Assembly (NCBI RefSeq): GCF_000257645.1
Contig: NZ_AJHJ01000004.1
Coordinates: 124,001-188,000 of the forward strand
DNA length: 64,000 nucleotides
Source of the DNA: Serratia sp. M24T3
GTDB taxonomy: Bacteria > Pseudomonadota > Gammaproteobacteria > Enterobacterales > Enterobacteriaceae
Reading direction: 5' to 3'
Of the stretch, positions 53,352 to 63,047 are shown piece after piece. How positions within the stretch are numbered: position 1 is the stretch's first letter; the number at the start of each line of letters is the position of its first letter. The notes under the pieces are model-generated. The model was given only the letters and a program-made list of their open reading frames with translations. It searched no databases and was not told the origin of the DNA. The translations under genes and the position numbers were made by a program.

Positions 53352-54791
53352 CTATTGGTACTGCAAATACGCGACATGAGTTTGCAGATATTCCTCAAGA
53401 CCGTGACGCCCGTCCGCACCGCCAATCCCCGATTTGCGCCATCCAGCGTGGAAGCCCTGCATTGCCTCAAAGTTTTCACGATTCACATAAGTTTCGCCAA
53501 ACTTCAGTTTCTTCAGGGCGGTCATCGCGGTATTGATGTTTTGTGTATAAATAGCCGACGTCAGGCCGTATTCGCTGTCGTTGGCCAGCGCGATGACTTC
53601 ATCCAGCGTTTTAAAGGTGGTGACTGGCAGAACCGGGCCGAAAATCTCGTGCTGCATGATGTCCATATTTTGGCGAACATTGGTCAAAATAGTCGGCTGG
53701 AAGAAGAAGCCTTTATCGCCGGCCCGTTTGCCGCCAAGCAGCACTTTGGCGCCCTGTTGCACCGCAGCCGCCACCTTGTCCTCAACGCGTTTCAACGCCT
53801 CGGCACTGATCAGCGGGCCCATATCGAGGTCGCTATTTTGTGCCGTATCGCCAAATTTTACCTGCTCGAACGCCTTGCTCAGGCGAGTCATAAACTCGTC
53901 GTAAACGCCTTCCTGCACATACAAACGTTCGGCACAGTTACACACTTGCCCGGTGTTGATCACCCGAGAACTGACAATCGCTTTCACTGCTAAATCCAGA
54001 TCTGCATCATTCATCACGATGGCCGGAGCCTTGCCGCCCAGCTCCAGCGACACTTTAGTGACGTTTTGCGCAGCGGCAATCATGGTCTGAATTCCGGCGT
54101 TGACGCTGCCGGTCAGGCTAACCATGCCGACTTTAGGATTGGCCGCCAGCTCGTGGCCAACGACCGGACCATACCCGGTCACCAGGTTAAACACACCTTT
54201 CGGCAGGCCAATCTCATCGACAATCTGTGCAAAGATAATCGCGTTGTTCGGCGTCAGTTCGCTGGGTTTAATCACGATGGTGTTGCCGGTGAGCAGAGCG
54301 GGCGCGGCTTTACGGGCAATCAGGAAGAACGGGAAGTTCCACGGCAAAATCCCGGTCGTCACGCCGATTGCTTTCTTGAACACCAGAATATTTTCATTTG
54401 GACGATCGCTTTGCACAATTTCGCCCTCGTAGCGGCGCGCCCATTCCGCGACATAATCGAGATAGTCGGCAGTGAACAACACCTCAGTCTGCGCCAGCCC
54501 GCGCGTCTTGCCGCCTTCAGCAATAATCGTGTTGGTCAGTTCAGCCTCGCGCTGGCGAATGCCGTGGGCAATTTTATGCAACCACGCGCCGCGCTCAACC
54601 GCAGGCAGCGCCTCCCAGCCGTCTTGTGCCGCATGGGCCGCGTCGATAGCGCGCCTGGCATCTTCCGCACTGCCCTCTGGCACCTGCGAAATTACGGCCT
54701 CGGTCGCGGGATTGATCACCTCAATCCATTTATCACTCTGGTTTTCAACAAACTGGCCGTCGATATACATGCGTTGTTGAATAATGGTCAT
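53352..54791 (-). CDS. aldA: Aldehyde dehydrogenase A (lactaldehyde dehydrogenase)
   Basis: AldA oxidises L-lactaldehyde, a product of rhamnose and fucose breakdown, to lactate with NAD. The 479-residue length equals that of the E. coli enzyme. Catalytic Cys is in NTGQVCNCAERLYVQ, the general base Glu in VSLELGGKAPAIV, and NAD-binding residues in TGSVNAG. The start is the ATG at 54791 with GGAGA upstream. In E. coli aldA is far from rha; here it is divergent from rhaT and joined to the rhamnose locus. Confidence 0.95.
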   Translation of the reverse strand: MTIIQQRMYIDGQFVENQSDKWIEVINPATEAVISQVPEGSAEDARRAIDAAHAAQDGWEALPAVERGAWLHKIAHGIRQREAELTNTIIAEGGKTRGLAQTEVLFTADYLDYVAEWARRYEGEIVQSDRPNENILVFKKAIGVTTGILPWNFPFFLIARKAAPALLTGNTIVIKPSELTPNNAIIFAQIVDEIGLPKGVFNLVTGYGPVVGHELAANPKVGMVSLTGSVNAGIQTMIAAAQNVTKVSLELGGKAPAIVMNDADLDLAVKAIVSSRVINTGQVCNCAERLYVQEGVYDEFMTRLSKAFEQVKFGDTAQNSDLDMGPLISAEALKRVEDKVAAAVQQGAKVLLGGKRAGDKGFFFQPTILTNVRQNMDIMQHEIFGPVLPVTTFKTLDEVIALANDSEYGLTSAIYTQNINTAMTALKKLKFGETYVNRENFEAMQGFHAGWRKSGIGGADGRHGLEEYLQTHVAYLQYQ

Positions 54792-55226
54792 TTGCAGATT
54801 CTCCGTTATCGCGTGGATCGAGTTATGGGTCACAGAAGCGGGTTAATGAAAGCAGTCTGTTAATTAATTGAGGTAAAATTGTTTCATTCTTCAAACATGA
54901 CGCAGATTGCGACGTAGAACCTTTCCGCCATTGCCACATAAACGGGCAGGATGGCAAAAATCAGTGTTTCGGCAGAATCTAGCTGGCACATTTGTGATTT
55001 CGCCAGTAACGACGGGGATGGCGAGCAAAATGGATGAATTGGGCCGATTAGGGTCAGAAAAGAAATTTGTGATCGCGGTCGGTGAAATCTCGCTAATTTC
55101 GCCAGAATTAACTTTGGGTGGGCAACCATACAGAGGCTCTGCGCGGTAACAACTCCTTAGACTCCTTCGTATGCAGGAAGCCGCTTATTTCCTGTTCGCC
55201 TCAACTCTACGAAGGAATAAATAAAA
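54792..55226. promoter_or_regulatory. aldA-rhaT divergent control region with repeated ATTTCGCCAG
   Basis: This 435-base gap between divergent aldA and rhaT contains two direct copies of ATTTCGCCAG (54997-55006 and 55096-55105) and a reverse-orientation relative TGGCGAGCAAAAT at 55019-55031. RhaS binds inverted half sites of about 17 bases at E. coli rhaB and rhaT; these motifs are candidate half sites. No terminator or gene seen. Confidence 0.45.
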
Positions 55227-56261
55227 ATGAATAACGCAATCCTGTTAGGCATCATGTGGCACTTTATCGGTGCCACCAGTGCGGCCTGTTTTTACGCCCC
55301 GTTTAAAAAAGTTCGCAACTGGTCATGGGAAACCATGTGGTCCGTTGGCGGTGTGATGTCGTGGCTGATCCTGCCGTGGGTGGTCAGCGCCATCCTGCTG
55401 CCGCATTTCTGGAGTTACTACAGTTCTTTTAGTCTCTCGACTCTTGCGCCGGTATTTTTGTTTGGCGCGATGTGGGGTATCGGCAACATCAATTACGGCT
55501 TAACCATGCGTTATCTCGGCATGTCGATGGGGATTGGTATCGCCATCGGGGTGACACTGGTGGTAGGCACTTTGATGACCCCGCTGTTGCAGGGCCGCTT
55601 TGTCGAACTTTTCAGCTCCGAGGGTGGGCGTTTAACACTGCTTGGCGTCTTCGTTGCAGTGATTGGCGTGGCGATTGTCTCGCGCGCCGGTTTGCTGAAA
55701 GAGCGTGCGATGGGCGTGACGGCTCAAGAGTTCAATCTTAAGAAAGGCCTGCTGCTTGCGGTGCTGTGCGGTATTTTCTCCGCCGGAATGTCGTTCGCGA
55801 TGGACGCCGCCAAGCCGATGCATGAAGCCGCCGCCGCGTTGGGGATTAACCCGCTTTACGTCGCGCTGCCAAGCTATGTGGTGATCATGGGCGGTGGGGC
55901 GATTGTCAATCTGGCCTACTGTTTTATCCGTCTGGCGACCAAAAAAGAGCTGTCGGTAAAAGCTGATTTCTCGGTAGCAAAACCGCTGCTGGTGGCTAAT
56001 ATCTTGTTTGCACTACTTGGTGGAACCATGTGGTATCTGCAATTCTTCTTCTACGCCTGGGGTCACGCGCAAATTCCTGCGCAGTATGACTTTATCAGCT
56101 GGATGTTGCATATGAGCTTCTACGTGCTGTGTGGCGGGCTGGTCGGGCTGATTATGAAAGAGTGGAAGAATGTCGGGCAGCGTCCGGTGGGCGTGCTGAG
56201 CCTGGGTTGTCTGGTGATCGTGATGGCGGCGAACATCGTGGGTCTGGGAATGGCATCTTAA
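55227..56261 (+). CDS. rhaT: L-rhamnose:H+ symporter RhaT
   Basis: This 344-residue inner membrane transporter with ten predicted helices has the same length as E. coli RhaT. Conserved stretches include [40 protein letters not shown] and [30 protein letters not shown] site precedes the ATG. It is convergent with rhaR; a strong hairpin lies between. Confidence 0.96.
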   Translation: MNNAILLGIMWHFIGATSAACFYAPFKKVRNWSWETMWSVGGVMSWLILPWVVSAILLPHFWSYYSSFSLSTLAPVFLFGAMWGIGNINYGLTMRYLGMSMGIGIAIGVTLVVGTLMTPLLQGRFVELFSSEGGRLTLLGVFVAVIGVAIVSRAGLLKERAMGVTAQEFNLKKGLLLAVLCGIFSAGMSFAMDAAKPMHEAAAALGINPLYVALPSYVVIMGGGAIVNLAYCFIRLATKKELSVKADFSVAKPLLVANILFALLGGTMWYLQFFFYAWGHAQIPAQYDFISWMLHMSFYVLCGGLVGLIMKEWKNVGQRPVGVLSLGCLVIVMAANIVGLGMAS

Positions 56262-56272
56262 ATTGCTGTATC

Positions 56273-56305
56273 AATCCTGACGGTCTTTTCAGACGTCAGG
56301 ATTTT
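56273..56305. terminator. Terminator between rhaT and rhaR
   Basis: AATCCTGACG and CGTCAGGATT form a perfect 10-bp stem with an 11-base loop, followed by TT on the plus strand and touching the rhaR stop codon on the minus strand; probably bidirectional. Confidence 0.75.
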
Positions 56306-57155
56306 AAATCGCAACCTTTGTCGTGCGTTCAAACCGCTGACGCCAGGCGCTGGGTGTCATGCCGGTTTCACGGGTAAATACCACGGAAAAATAGTTACTG
56401 TCGTCAAAACCGCAGCGGGCAGCCACCTCGGTAATTAACCGATCGCTGCTGCGCAATAAGTGTTTAGCCTGACAAAGCTGCAGCTGACGCAAATAATGCC
56501 CGATGCTCATTCCGGTCTGCAGACGAAAAAGCTGTTTCAGGCTCCTTTCTGAAAGCTGGTGCTGCTCGCAAAAGGTCGCCAGACACAAGTTTTTCCCCAC
56601 GTCGGCCTGAATCGCCGACATCAACAAATCCAGCTGTTCACCCTCAGGTAGCGCGTAAGCTTTATCAGCAGCATAACGATGACGACGCAGGATCAGCGCC
56701 AGTTGTAAAAATAGCGCCTCGGTAAGCTGCAAAGACAGCACGTCGCTTTTTCGACTCTCCTGCACCAGCTGTAAAATCACCCCTCGCGCCAGCGCCATTC
56801 CGCGCGTCGTCAATCGCCAGTGCGCCGGGCCGTCGCTTTCGTCGCGAGGCAGCATTTCTGACCAGTCCAGCCCCAGTTTGAATCTTTCCGGGCAGTAAAT
56901 AATATTATCCAGCACCAGATCATTGACCGAATCATAGCTGTGGCAATCGCTCTCTTTAATATAAAAAATATCGCCACAGGTCACTAGCCAAGGCCGATCG
57001 TTGAGGACGTGCAGGCCGTTGCCGCGCCAGACAATCACGATTTCGCAAAACTCGTGAGTGTGCGCGGGGAATGACGGCTGGGGCGCGCGATCGGCAACCG
57101 CCACCGGCATCAGCTCCGAGGGTAAATAGTCGGCTTTCGGCAAACGTAGTGTCAT
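56304..57155 (-). CDS. rhaR: Rhamnose regulator RhaR (AraC family)
   Basis: RhaR responds to L-rhamnose and activates rhaSR. The 283-residue protein has an N-terminal cupin ([31 protein letters not shown]) and a C-terminal pair of helix-turn-helix motifs ([51 protein letters not shown]). It lies 12 bases after rhaS and is its operon partner, as in E. coli. Confidence 0.94.
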   Translation of the reverse strand: MTLRLPKADYLPSELMPVAVADRAPQPSFPAHTHEFCEIVIVWRGNGLHVLNDRPWLVTCGDIFYIKESDCHSYDSVNDLVLDNIIYCPERFKLGLDWSEMLPRDESDGPAHWRLTTRGMALARGVILQLVQESRKSDVLSLQLTEALFLQLALILRRHRYAADKAYALPEGEQLDLLMSAIQADVGKNLCLATFCEQHQLSERSLKQLFRLQTGMSIGHYLRQLQLCQAKHLLRSSDRLITEVAARCGFDDSNYFSVVFTRETGMTPSAWRQRFERTTKVAI

Positions 57156-57167
57156 AGATCCCCTGAA

Positions 57168-57992
57168 TTAGTTCATATGCTGGCGCACATTGCGCGGCGC
57201 GTAGCCAAACTCGCGTTTAAACAGTGTCGAAAAATGATTGCTGTCCCCAAAGCCGCATTGGAAAGCAATATCGGTGACGCGCAGGTCACTGTGTCGCAGC
57301 AAATGGCGCGATTGCAGCAGGCGCAGGCGATTGAGATAGCGCTGCGGCGTGCTGCCGGTTTGCTGTTTCAACTGACGGTGCAGGGTACGCAGCGAAAGAG
57401 AAAAATGGCTCGCCAGCTCGTCCCAGTCAATTTCTTCACTGTAGTGTTCATTCAGCCAATCGAGCAGGTGGCGCAGGCGACTTTCCTGATTATTTTCATC
57501 CTGTGCGCTGCGGCCCTGACGCAACAACACCAACAGTTGCATAAAATGCAGTTCCTGCTCGGCCTGTTGCTCTAAAGAAAATTGCTCGCTACCGCGCGGC
57601 AATTGGTCGATCAGCGTCTTGGCCCGGGCCATGACTTTATTATTGATGCGCCACAGCGAGGGATAATTACCGTCACTTTCCTGCGGCAATAAATCGCGCA
57701 AACCGGAAAGGAAACGGAAAGCATCAGGACCTCGATACAGCACGTTGGTCAGGTGCAGGTTATCGGTTTGTTCATAAAGATGGCGATCGTGATCGCGCAC
57801 AAAACACACGCAGCCGCCGCACAGAGTTTGCGGCTGGCCGTTGAATACGTGAATGCCGCTACCCTGTTCGACCAGCACAATCTCATGAAAATCATGATGA
57901 TGCTCCGGGAAAGCGCCCTGCGGGGCACGAGGCTCTACTGCTATGGAAAATCCACCGGCCGGGAAAAAATCAACGCTGTGCAAGATGGTCAT
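57168..57992 (-). CDS. rhaS: Rhamnose regulator RhaS (AraC family)
   Basis: RhaS binds L-rhamnose and activates rhaBAD and rhaT. The 274-residue protein has a cupin half ([30 protein letters not shown]) and the AraC-type DNA-binding half ([48 protein letters not shown]). It is divergent from rhaB with a 302-base control region between. Confidence 0.94.
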   Translation of the reverse strand: MTILHSVDFFPAGGFSIAVEPRAPQGAFPEHHHDFHEIVLVEQGSGIHVFNGQPQTLCGGCVCFVRDHDRHLYEQTDNLHLTNVLYRGPDAFRFLSGLRDLLPQESDGNYPSLWRINNKVMARAKTLIDQLPRGSEQFSLEQQAEQELHFMQLLVLLRQGRSAQDENNQESRLRHLLDWLNEHYSEEIDWDELASHFSLSLRTLHRQLKQQTGSTPQRYLNRLRLLQSRHLLRHSDLRVTDIAFQCGFGDSNHFSTLFKREFGYAPRNVRQHMN

Positions 57993-58294
57993 TTTTTAAC
58001 ACCTCATTAATAAATTCGTAACCGATGGTAGTGAGGGTTGCGCCACTTTACCTTGAATTTTTGACCACGAAATCGCCTTGAAGGCGGTAATTTTCAAGAA
58101 TGAACCACAAAAGATTCAGAAATGCGGCAGGGGTCACAGCTTGAGCCACCAGAGCCAAACGAAAAAAGTGTGAGCTGGTTCAAGTCTATCTTTGCGCAAT
58201 TGCCAGCAACGCTTTTGCGCTGGCAGTTAGCAAAAGGCAGCAGATTGCAGGGGTTTTAGACTGGTGGCATTGAATTAGCAGGGACTGAAATCCA
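57993..58294. promoter_or_regulatory. rhaS-rhaB divergent control region
   Basis: This 302-base region separates rhaSR from rhaBADM. It contains a CRP-like site TGTGA-GCTGGT-TCAAG at 58169-58184 (good left half, weak right half) and an inverted motif AAATCGCC ... GGCGGTAATTT near 58070-58095 that may be part of a RhaS or RhaR site. Assignments are by position and resemblance only. Confidence 0.45.
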
Positions 58295-59767
58295 ATGACC
58301 ATTCGCCATATCGTTGCTATCGACCTCGGCGCTTCCAGCGGCCGTATCATGCTGGCCCGTTCCGATCTTGCCCAGGGTTCGCTGACTCTGCGCGAGGTCA
58401 GCCGTTTTGCTAATCAGCTGGTACAAATCGATGAACATGAATGCTGGGATGTTGATGCGTTGGAGCAGGCCATTCGCGCCGGTTTACGGCAGCTGGACGA
58501 CGAAGGTATTGCGCTGGACAGTCTCGGCATCGATACCTGGGGCGTCGATTTTGTGTTACTGGATGCCTGCGGCCAGCGTCTTGCACCCGCTGTCTCTTAT
58601 CGCGACCGGCGTACTCACGGTGTCATGAGCAAAGCGCAGCGCGAGCTGAGTGGTGAGGCGATCTACAAACAGACCGGCATTCAGTTTCTGCCTTTTAATA
58701 CTCTCTATCAGATGCGCGCGCTAACGCAGGCGCAGCCCGAACTGGTGGAAAAAATCGCTCACGTTGTTCAAATTCCTGACTATTTGCACTATCGCCTGAC
58801 CGGCAAGCTGTGCTGGGAATACACCAACGCCACCACCACGCAGATGCTGAATATTGAGAGCGGCGAATGGGACAGCAAACTGCTGCATTGGGCGGGAGCC
58901 AAGGCGTCATGGTTTGGGCCTACTTCTCAGCCCGGCCAGGCGGTGGGTGAATGGCATAACGCCAAAGGTAAAGGCGTGCCGGTGATTGCGGTTGCGACCC
59001 ATGATACTGCCAGCGCGGTGTTGGGCACGCCACTGGCCGACATTGATGCGGCTTATCTCAGCTCTGGCACTTGGTCATTGATGGGTTTTGAAAGTCGGAG
59101 GCCATTCAACAACCGCGCTGCTCTGGCCGCCAATATCACCAATGAGGGCGGGGCAGAAGGGCGCTATCGGGTGCTAAAAAATATTATGGGCCTGTGGCTG
59201 CTGCAACGAGTCTGCGAAGAGCTGCACATCGATGACCTGTGTCAGCTGATCGAAGATGCCCGGCAGCAAACCGCCTGTCGCTGGCTTATCAATCCCAATG
59301 ACGATCGCTTTATCAATCCGGGCAGCATGGTGCGTGAAATTCAGGATGCCTGCGTTGAAAACGCCATGCCTCAGCCGCAAACCGCTGCCGAACTGGCGCG
59401 CTGCATCTTTGACAGCCTGGCGCTGCTTTATCGTCAGGTGCTTGAAGAATTGACGCTGGTGCGCGGCAAATCTTTCAGCCAGCTGCATATTGTCGGCGGC
59501 GGTTGCCAGAATCATTTCCTTAACCAGCTGTGCGCCAATGCCTGCAATTTGCCGGTGGTCGCCGGGCCTGTCGAAGCTTCGACGCTGGGCAATATTGGCT
59601 GCCAGCTGATTGCACTCGGCGATATTCAAGACGTCACTGCCTTCCGCCAGCACGTTGCCAATCATTTTCCGTTACACCGAATTGAACCTCATTCTGATAG
59701 CGCTTTCGCAGCCCACTGGCCGCGTTTTCAGGCGCTGAGCCAATCCAATAAGGAATTTTGCTTATGA
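58295..59767 (+). CDS. rhaB: Rhamnulokinase
   Basis: RhaB phosphorylates L-rhamnulose with ATP. The 490-residue FGGY-type kinase begins [20 protein letters not shown] (phosphate-binding loop), contains [28 protein letters not shown] and the C-terminal [17 protein letters not shown]. It is the first gene of rhaBADM; its stop codon overlaps the rhaA start as ATGA. Confidence 0.96.
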   Translation: MTIRHIVAIDLGASSGRIMLARSDLAQGSLTLREVSRFANQLVQIDEHECWDVDALEQAIRAGLRQLDDEGIALDSLGIDTWGVDFVLLDACGQRLAPAVSYRDRRTHGVMSKAQRELSGEAIYKQTGIQFLPFNTLYQMRALTQAQPELVEKIAHVVQIPDYLHYRLTGKLCWEYTNATTTQMLNIESGEWDSKLLHWAGAKASWFGPTSQPGQAVGEWHNAKGKGVPVIAVATHDTASAVLGTPLADIDAAYLSSGTWSLMGFESRRPFNNRAALAANITNEGGAEGRYRVLKNIMGLWLLQRVCEELHIDDLCQLIEDARQQTACRWLINPNDDRFINPGSMVREIQDACVENAMPQPQTAAELARCIFDSLALLYRQVLEELTLVRGKSFSQLHIVGGGCQNHFLNQLCANACNLPVVAGPVEASTLGNIGCQLIALGDIQDVTAFRQHVANHFPLHRIEPHSDSAFAAHWPRFQALSQSNKEFCL

Positions 59768-61020
59768 CCAAGCTTATCGACCAGGCATTTGATCTCGCCA
59801 AACAGCGCTTTGCCGCCGTGGGTGTAGATGTCGAAGCCGCGTTATCACGACTGGACACGCTGCCGATTTCCATGCACTGCTGGCAGGGCGACGACGTGCG
59901 CGGGTTTGAGAATCCACAGGGCGCATTGACCGGCGGCATTCAGGCCACCGGTAATTATCCGGGCAGAGCGACGACGGCAGTGGAGCTACGCGCCGATCTC
60001 GACAAGGCGATGTCTTTGATTCCTGGTCCAAAGCGTTTGAATCTGCACGCGATTTATCTGGAGAGTGATCGGCCGGTCGAGCGCACCGACATCAAACCGC
60101 AGCACTTCAGCAACTGGGTCGAGTGGGCCAAAAAAAATCGTATCGGGCTGGATTTTAATCCGACCTGCTTCTCGCACGAACACAGCGCAGACGGTTTCAC
60201 GCTGTCCAGTGCCAACGCGGAAATTCGTCAGTTCTGGATTGAGCACTGCAAGGCCAGCCGCAAGGTGTCTGCCTCGTTCGGCGAGCAGCTCGGCACGCCG
60301 TCGGTGATGAATATCTGGGTGCCGGATGGCATGAAAGATCTCACCGTTGACCGCCTCGGGCCGCGCCGGCGGCTGATGAGTTCACTCGATGAGATTATCA
60401 AAGAGAAGCTCAATCCGGCGCACCACATTGACGCGGTTGAAAGCAAACTGTTTGGCATTGGCGCGGAAAGTTATACCGTCGGCTCCAACGAATTCTGCCT
60501 CGGTTACGCCGCCAGCCGCCAGACTGCGCTGACGCTGGATGCCGGACATTTCCATCCGACCGAGGTCATTTCCGACAAGATCTCAACCGCCATGCTGTAT
60601 GTGCCGCGGCTGCTGTTGCACGTCAGTCGCCCGGTACGTTGGGACAGCGATCACGTGGTGATCCTCGACGACGAAACGCAGGCCATCGCCAGCGAGATTG
60701 TGCGCAACAACCTGCTAGATAAGGTGCACATTGGCCTCGACTTCTTCGATGCCTCGATCAATCGCATCGCCGCCTGGGTGATTGGCACGCGCAATGCCAA
60801 AAAAGCCCTGTTGCGCGCGCTGCTCGAGCCTGTTGAACAGCTGCGCAAGGCCGAAAATGAGGGGGATTACACTCTGCGTCTGGCGCTGCTCGAAGAACAA
60901 AAATCACTGCCGTGGCAGGCCGTGTGGGAAACCTATTGCCTGCGTAACGACGTGCCCGCCGATGCAGGTTGGGTCACAGACGTGCGTCGCTATGAACAAC
61001 AAATTCTCAGTCAACGTTAA
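59764..61020 (+). CDS. rhaA: L-rhamnose isomerase
   Basis: RhaA converts L-rhamnose to L-rhamnulose. The 418-residue protein matches the E. coli enzyme nearly end to end, with metal- and substrate-binding segments [57 protein letters not shown] and [11 protein letters not shown]. The ATG at 59764 follows AAGGAAT and overlaps the rhaB stop by 4 bases. Confidence 0.97.
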   Translation: MTKLIDQAFDLAKQRFAAVGVDVEAALSRLDTLPISMHCWQGDDVRGFENPQGALTGGIQATGNYPGRATTAVELRADLDKAMSLIPGPKRLNLHAIYLESDRPVERTDIKPQHFSNWVEWAKKNRIGLDFNPTCFSHEHSADGFTLSSANAEIRQFWIEHCKASRKVSASFGEQLGTPSVMNIWVPDGMKDLTVDRLGPRRRLMSSLDEIIKEKLNPAHHIDAVESKLFGIGAESYTVGSNEFCLGYAASRQTALTLDAGHFHPTEVISDKISTAMLYVPRLLLHVSRPVRWDSDHVVILDDETQAIASEIVRNNLLDKVHIGLDFFDASINRIAAWVIGTRNAKKALLRALLEPVEQLRKAENEGDYTLRLALLEEQKSLPWQAVWETYCLRNDVPADAGWVTDVRRYEQQILSQR

Positions 61021-61029
61021 GGATTTATC

Positions 61030-61872
61030 ATGCAAAGCATTCTTTCTTCGTGGTTTGTGCAAGGAATGGTCAAGGCGACCAGCGACATGTGGCTGAAGGG
61101 CTGGGATGAGCGCAATGGTGGCAATATCAGCCTGAGATTACTGGAAGAGGAAGTCAGCCCTTTTACTGCTGATTTCGTCACCGAGCCGCGTCATATCGAG
61201 CTGACTCAGCCAGCGCCGCTGCTGGCAAACTGCTGGTTTTTGGTCACGGGTTCTGGCAAGTTTTTCCGCAACGTGCAGCTTGACCCTGCCGATAGCCTGG
61301 TGCTGTTACAGGTCAGCGAAGAGGGCACGTCTTATAAAATTCACTGGGGGCTGGTGAACGGTGGCGTGCCGACCTCCGAGCTGGCGTCGCATTTTCAGTC
61401 GCACAGCGTGCGCAAGCAGCTAACCCACGGTTCCGACCGGGTGATCATGCACTGTCATGCGACTAACTTTATGGCGCTAAGTTATGTGTTGGAGCTGGAT
61501 GCGGCGAGCTTTACCCGTCAACTTTGGGAAGGCAGTACCGAGTGTCTGGTGGTGTTCCCGGACGGCGTTGGTATCGTGCCGTGGATGGTGCCGGGCACCG
61601 ACGGCATCGGCGAAAAAACCGCTGAACAGATGAAGTCGCACAGCATCGTGCTGTGGCCTTTCCACGGTATTTTTGGCGCCGGGCCGACGCTGGATGAGAC
61701 ATTTGGACTGATCGACACCGCTGAAAAATCCTCGGAAGTCCTGGTGAAAGTGATCTCGATGGGCGGCATGAAGCAGACTATCAGCACTCAGGAGCTTATC
61801 GCCCTCGGCAAACGCTTTGGCGTTAATCCGTGGCAGGAGGCGCTGCACCTGGACAAACGCAATGTTGCGTAA
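61030..61872 (+). CDS. rhaD: Rhamnulose-1-phosphate aldolase
   Basis: RhaD splits rhamnulose 1-phosphate into dihydroxyacetone phosphate and L-lactaldehyde. The 280-residue class II zinc aldolase has [13 protein letters not shown] and [10 protein letters not shown] (phosphate binding), [15 protein letters not shown] (two zinc His) and [16 protein letters not shown] (third His). It is slightly longer at the C-terminus than E. coli RhaD (274). It lies 9 bases after rhaA. Confidence 0.96.
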   Translation: MQSILSSWFVQGMVKATSDMWLKGWDERNGGNISLRLLEEEVSPFTADFVTEPRHIELTQPAPLLANCWFLVTGSGKFFRNVQLDPADSLVLLQVSEEGTSYKIHWGLVNGGVPTSELASHFQSHSVRKQLTHGSDRVIMHCHATNFMALSYVLELDAASFTRQLWEGSTECLVVFPDGVGIVPWMVPGTDGIGEKTAEQMKSHSIVLWPFHGIFGAGPTLDETFGLIDTAEKSSEVLVKVISMGGMKQTISTQELIALGKRFGVNPWQEALHLDKRNVA

Positions 61873-62176
61873 AGCGTTTGTGATGCAGGTGCATCCGCAC
61901 GCCCATGACGAATATCAGCGGCGACACTCACCTGTCTGGCCTGAGCTGGAGCAGACGCTTAAGGCTCACGGCGCTCACCACTACAGTATCTTTCTGGATC
62001 AGCAGAGAAATCTGCTGTTCGCCGTGGTGGAGATTGAATCGCAGGAGCGCTGGGACGCAGTGGCAAAAACCGCGGTTTGCCAGCGCTGGTGGCAGTCAAT
62101 GTCGGCGCTGATGCCATCCAATGCGGACAATAGCCCGGTGAGCCAAGAACTGAAAAGCGTGTTCTATCTGCAATAG
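61862..62176 (+). CDS. rhaM: L-rhamnose mutarotase
   Basis: RhaM interconverts the anomers of L-rhamnose to supply the form used by RhaA. The 104-residue length equals that of E. coli Rha[31 protein letters not shown] has the catalytic His region, and [20 protein letters not shown] is conserved. It overlaps the end of rhaD by 11 bases. Confidence 0.95.
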   Translation: MLRKAFVMQVHPHAHDEYQRRHSPVWPELEQTLKAHGAHHYSIFLDQQRNLLFAVVEIESQERWDAVAKTAVCQRWWQSMSALMPSNADNSPVSQELKSVFYLQ

Positions 62177-62201
62177 GATGGCGAAGCAGCAAGCTCAAAC
62201 C

Positions 62202-62296
62202 CTAAATCTTCAAATATGCTCTCACGCCATCAAGGAACATCTGGGTTGAGAGCATCACCAGCACCAATCCCATCAAACGCTCCAGCGCATCGACGC
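62202..62296 (-). repeat. Orphan copy of the last 95 bases of yhgN (direct repeat, left copy)
   Basis: These 95 bases are identical to 62953-63047, the 3' end of yhgN including its stop codon. Allowing one mismatch, the repeat extends to 62197. Nothing of yhgN precedes it, so it is a gene-end fragment left on the far side of a 656-base insert that holds a toxin-antitoxin remnant. Confidence 0.95.
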
Positions 62297-62347
62297 TTTG
62301 AAATTAACGTTGTACAAAATTTGACTGTCATTATATTGACTACGCTC

Positions 62348-62353
62348 TATAAT
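62348..62353 (+). promoter_or_regulatory. Candidate -10 element of the toxin-antitoxin remnant
   Basis: A consensus TATAAT sits 58 bases before the toxin start codon in a segment with short TTGACT repeats (62321 and 62336), neither at ideal -35 spacing. It suggests the unit brought its own promoter. Confidence 0.4.
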
Positions 62354-62411
62354 ATAGACTGTAGTTGATAAGTGAGGCTACGGACGTTTCTCTCATAAAG
62401 GACTAACACGG

Positions 62412-62556
62412 ATGTGGGAAGTTGAAACGTAATGCGGTTGTTTTTTGTTCTGGGGATAAAAAAGGTGCAAACGAGCAGAAGTTTTATACAGAGATGATTC
62501 GAACCGCAGACGCTGAATTTGATCGTCATCTGAAAAAATTGAATTTGGAGAAGTAA
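62412..62556 (+). pseudogene. Remnant of a HigB/RelE-type toxin gene with an internal deletion
   Basis: Reading from ATG 62412 gives MWEVET then a stop, which is the usual start of gp49/HigB-type toxins. In another frame, ending at TAA 62554, the sequence reads LKRNAVVFCSGDKKGANEQK and continues FYTEMIRTADAEFDRHLKKLNLEK, the usual C-terminus of the same family. The roughly 110-120 residue toxin has therefore lost its middle (about 60-70 codons) and its reading frame. The junction lies in GTTGAAACGTAATGCGG. No functional toxin can be made. Confidence 0.82.
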
Positions 62557-62558
62557 CT

Positions 62559-62858
62559 ATGGCGACATTAAAAGAACTTATGGCCCAGCGTACACCTGAA
62601 AGTCAGGAACGTATCAAAGCTATGGCGAATGAAATGCGTCTTGAAACTCGGCTCTATGAACTGCGTGAACAGCTGAATTTGTCTCAGAAAGAAGTCGCTG
62701 AGGCAATGGGCATCAAGCAGCCCTCTGTGGTGGCTATTGAACAGCGCGGAAGTGAGATGAAAATTGACACTTTGAGGCGTTATGTCGAGGCATTGGGCGG
62801 AAAACTTAGCATCGACGTTGAGCTGCCGGGTGGAAAACATTTTGGTTTTACGGTTTAA
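62559..62858 (+). CDS. XRE-family antitoxin (HigA-type), now without toxin
   Basis: This 99-residue protein has an HTH at about residues 42-62 (LNLSQKEVAEAMGIKQPSVVAIE) preceded by a basic-acidic helix and followed by MKIDTLRRYVEALGGKLSIDVELP, the typical antitoxin of HigB/gp49-type toxins. It starts 2 bases after the stop of the toxin remnant, with GGAG upstream, as in intact toxin-first modules. It appears full length. It may still act as a repressor of its own promoter or protect against related toxins. Confidence 0.88.
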   Translation: MATLKELMAQRTPESQERIKAMANEMRLETRLYELREQLNLSQKEVAEAMGIKQPSVVAIEQRGSEMKIDTLRRYVEALGGKLSIDVELPGGKHFGFTV

Positions 62859-62922
62859 ATCACCGATAACTTTTTTAAATCCTCGTTTTAATAAATTTTC
62901 ATTCTACAGGTTTAAAAACTGG

Positions 62923-62948
62923 TTGCTCCCCATGGCTGCGGGGAGCAA
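62923..62948. terminator. Hairpin downstream of yhgN and of the antitoxin gene
   Basis: TTGCTCCCC and GGGGAGCAA form a 9-bp stem around ATGGCTGC. On the minus strand CCAGTTTTT follows, so it can end yhgN transcripts; the antitoxin gene reaches it from the other side. It lies inside the 656-base insert. Confidence 0.65.
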
Positions 62949-62952
62949 AACT

Positions 62953-63047
62953 CTAAATCTTCAAATATGCTCTCACGCCATCAAGGAACATCTGGGTTGA
63001 GAGCATCACCAGCACCAATCCCATCAAACGCTCCAGCGCATCGACGC
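62953..63047 (-). repeat. 3' end of yhgN, right copy of the 95-base direct repeat
   Basis: The right copy of the exact 95-base repeat. It is part of the intact yhgN gene, covering its last 31 codons and stop. Confidence 0.95.

Noticed and set aside
54066-54863. A 265-codon frame opposite aldA.
   Set aside because: aldA is full length with all catalytic residues; no independent evidence for the antisense frame.
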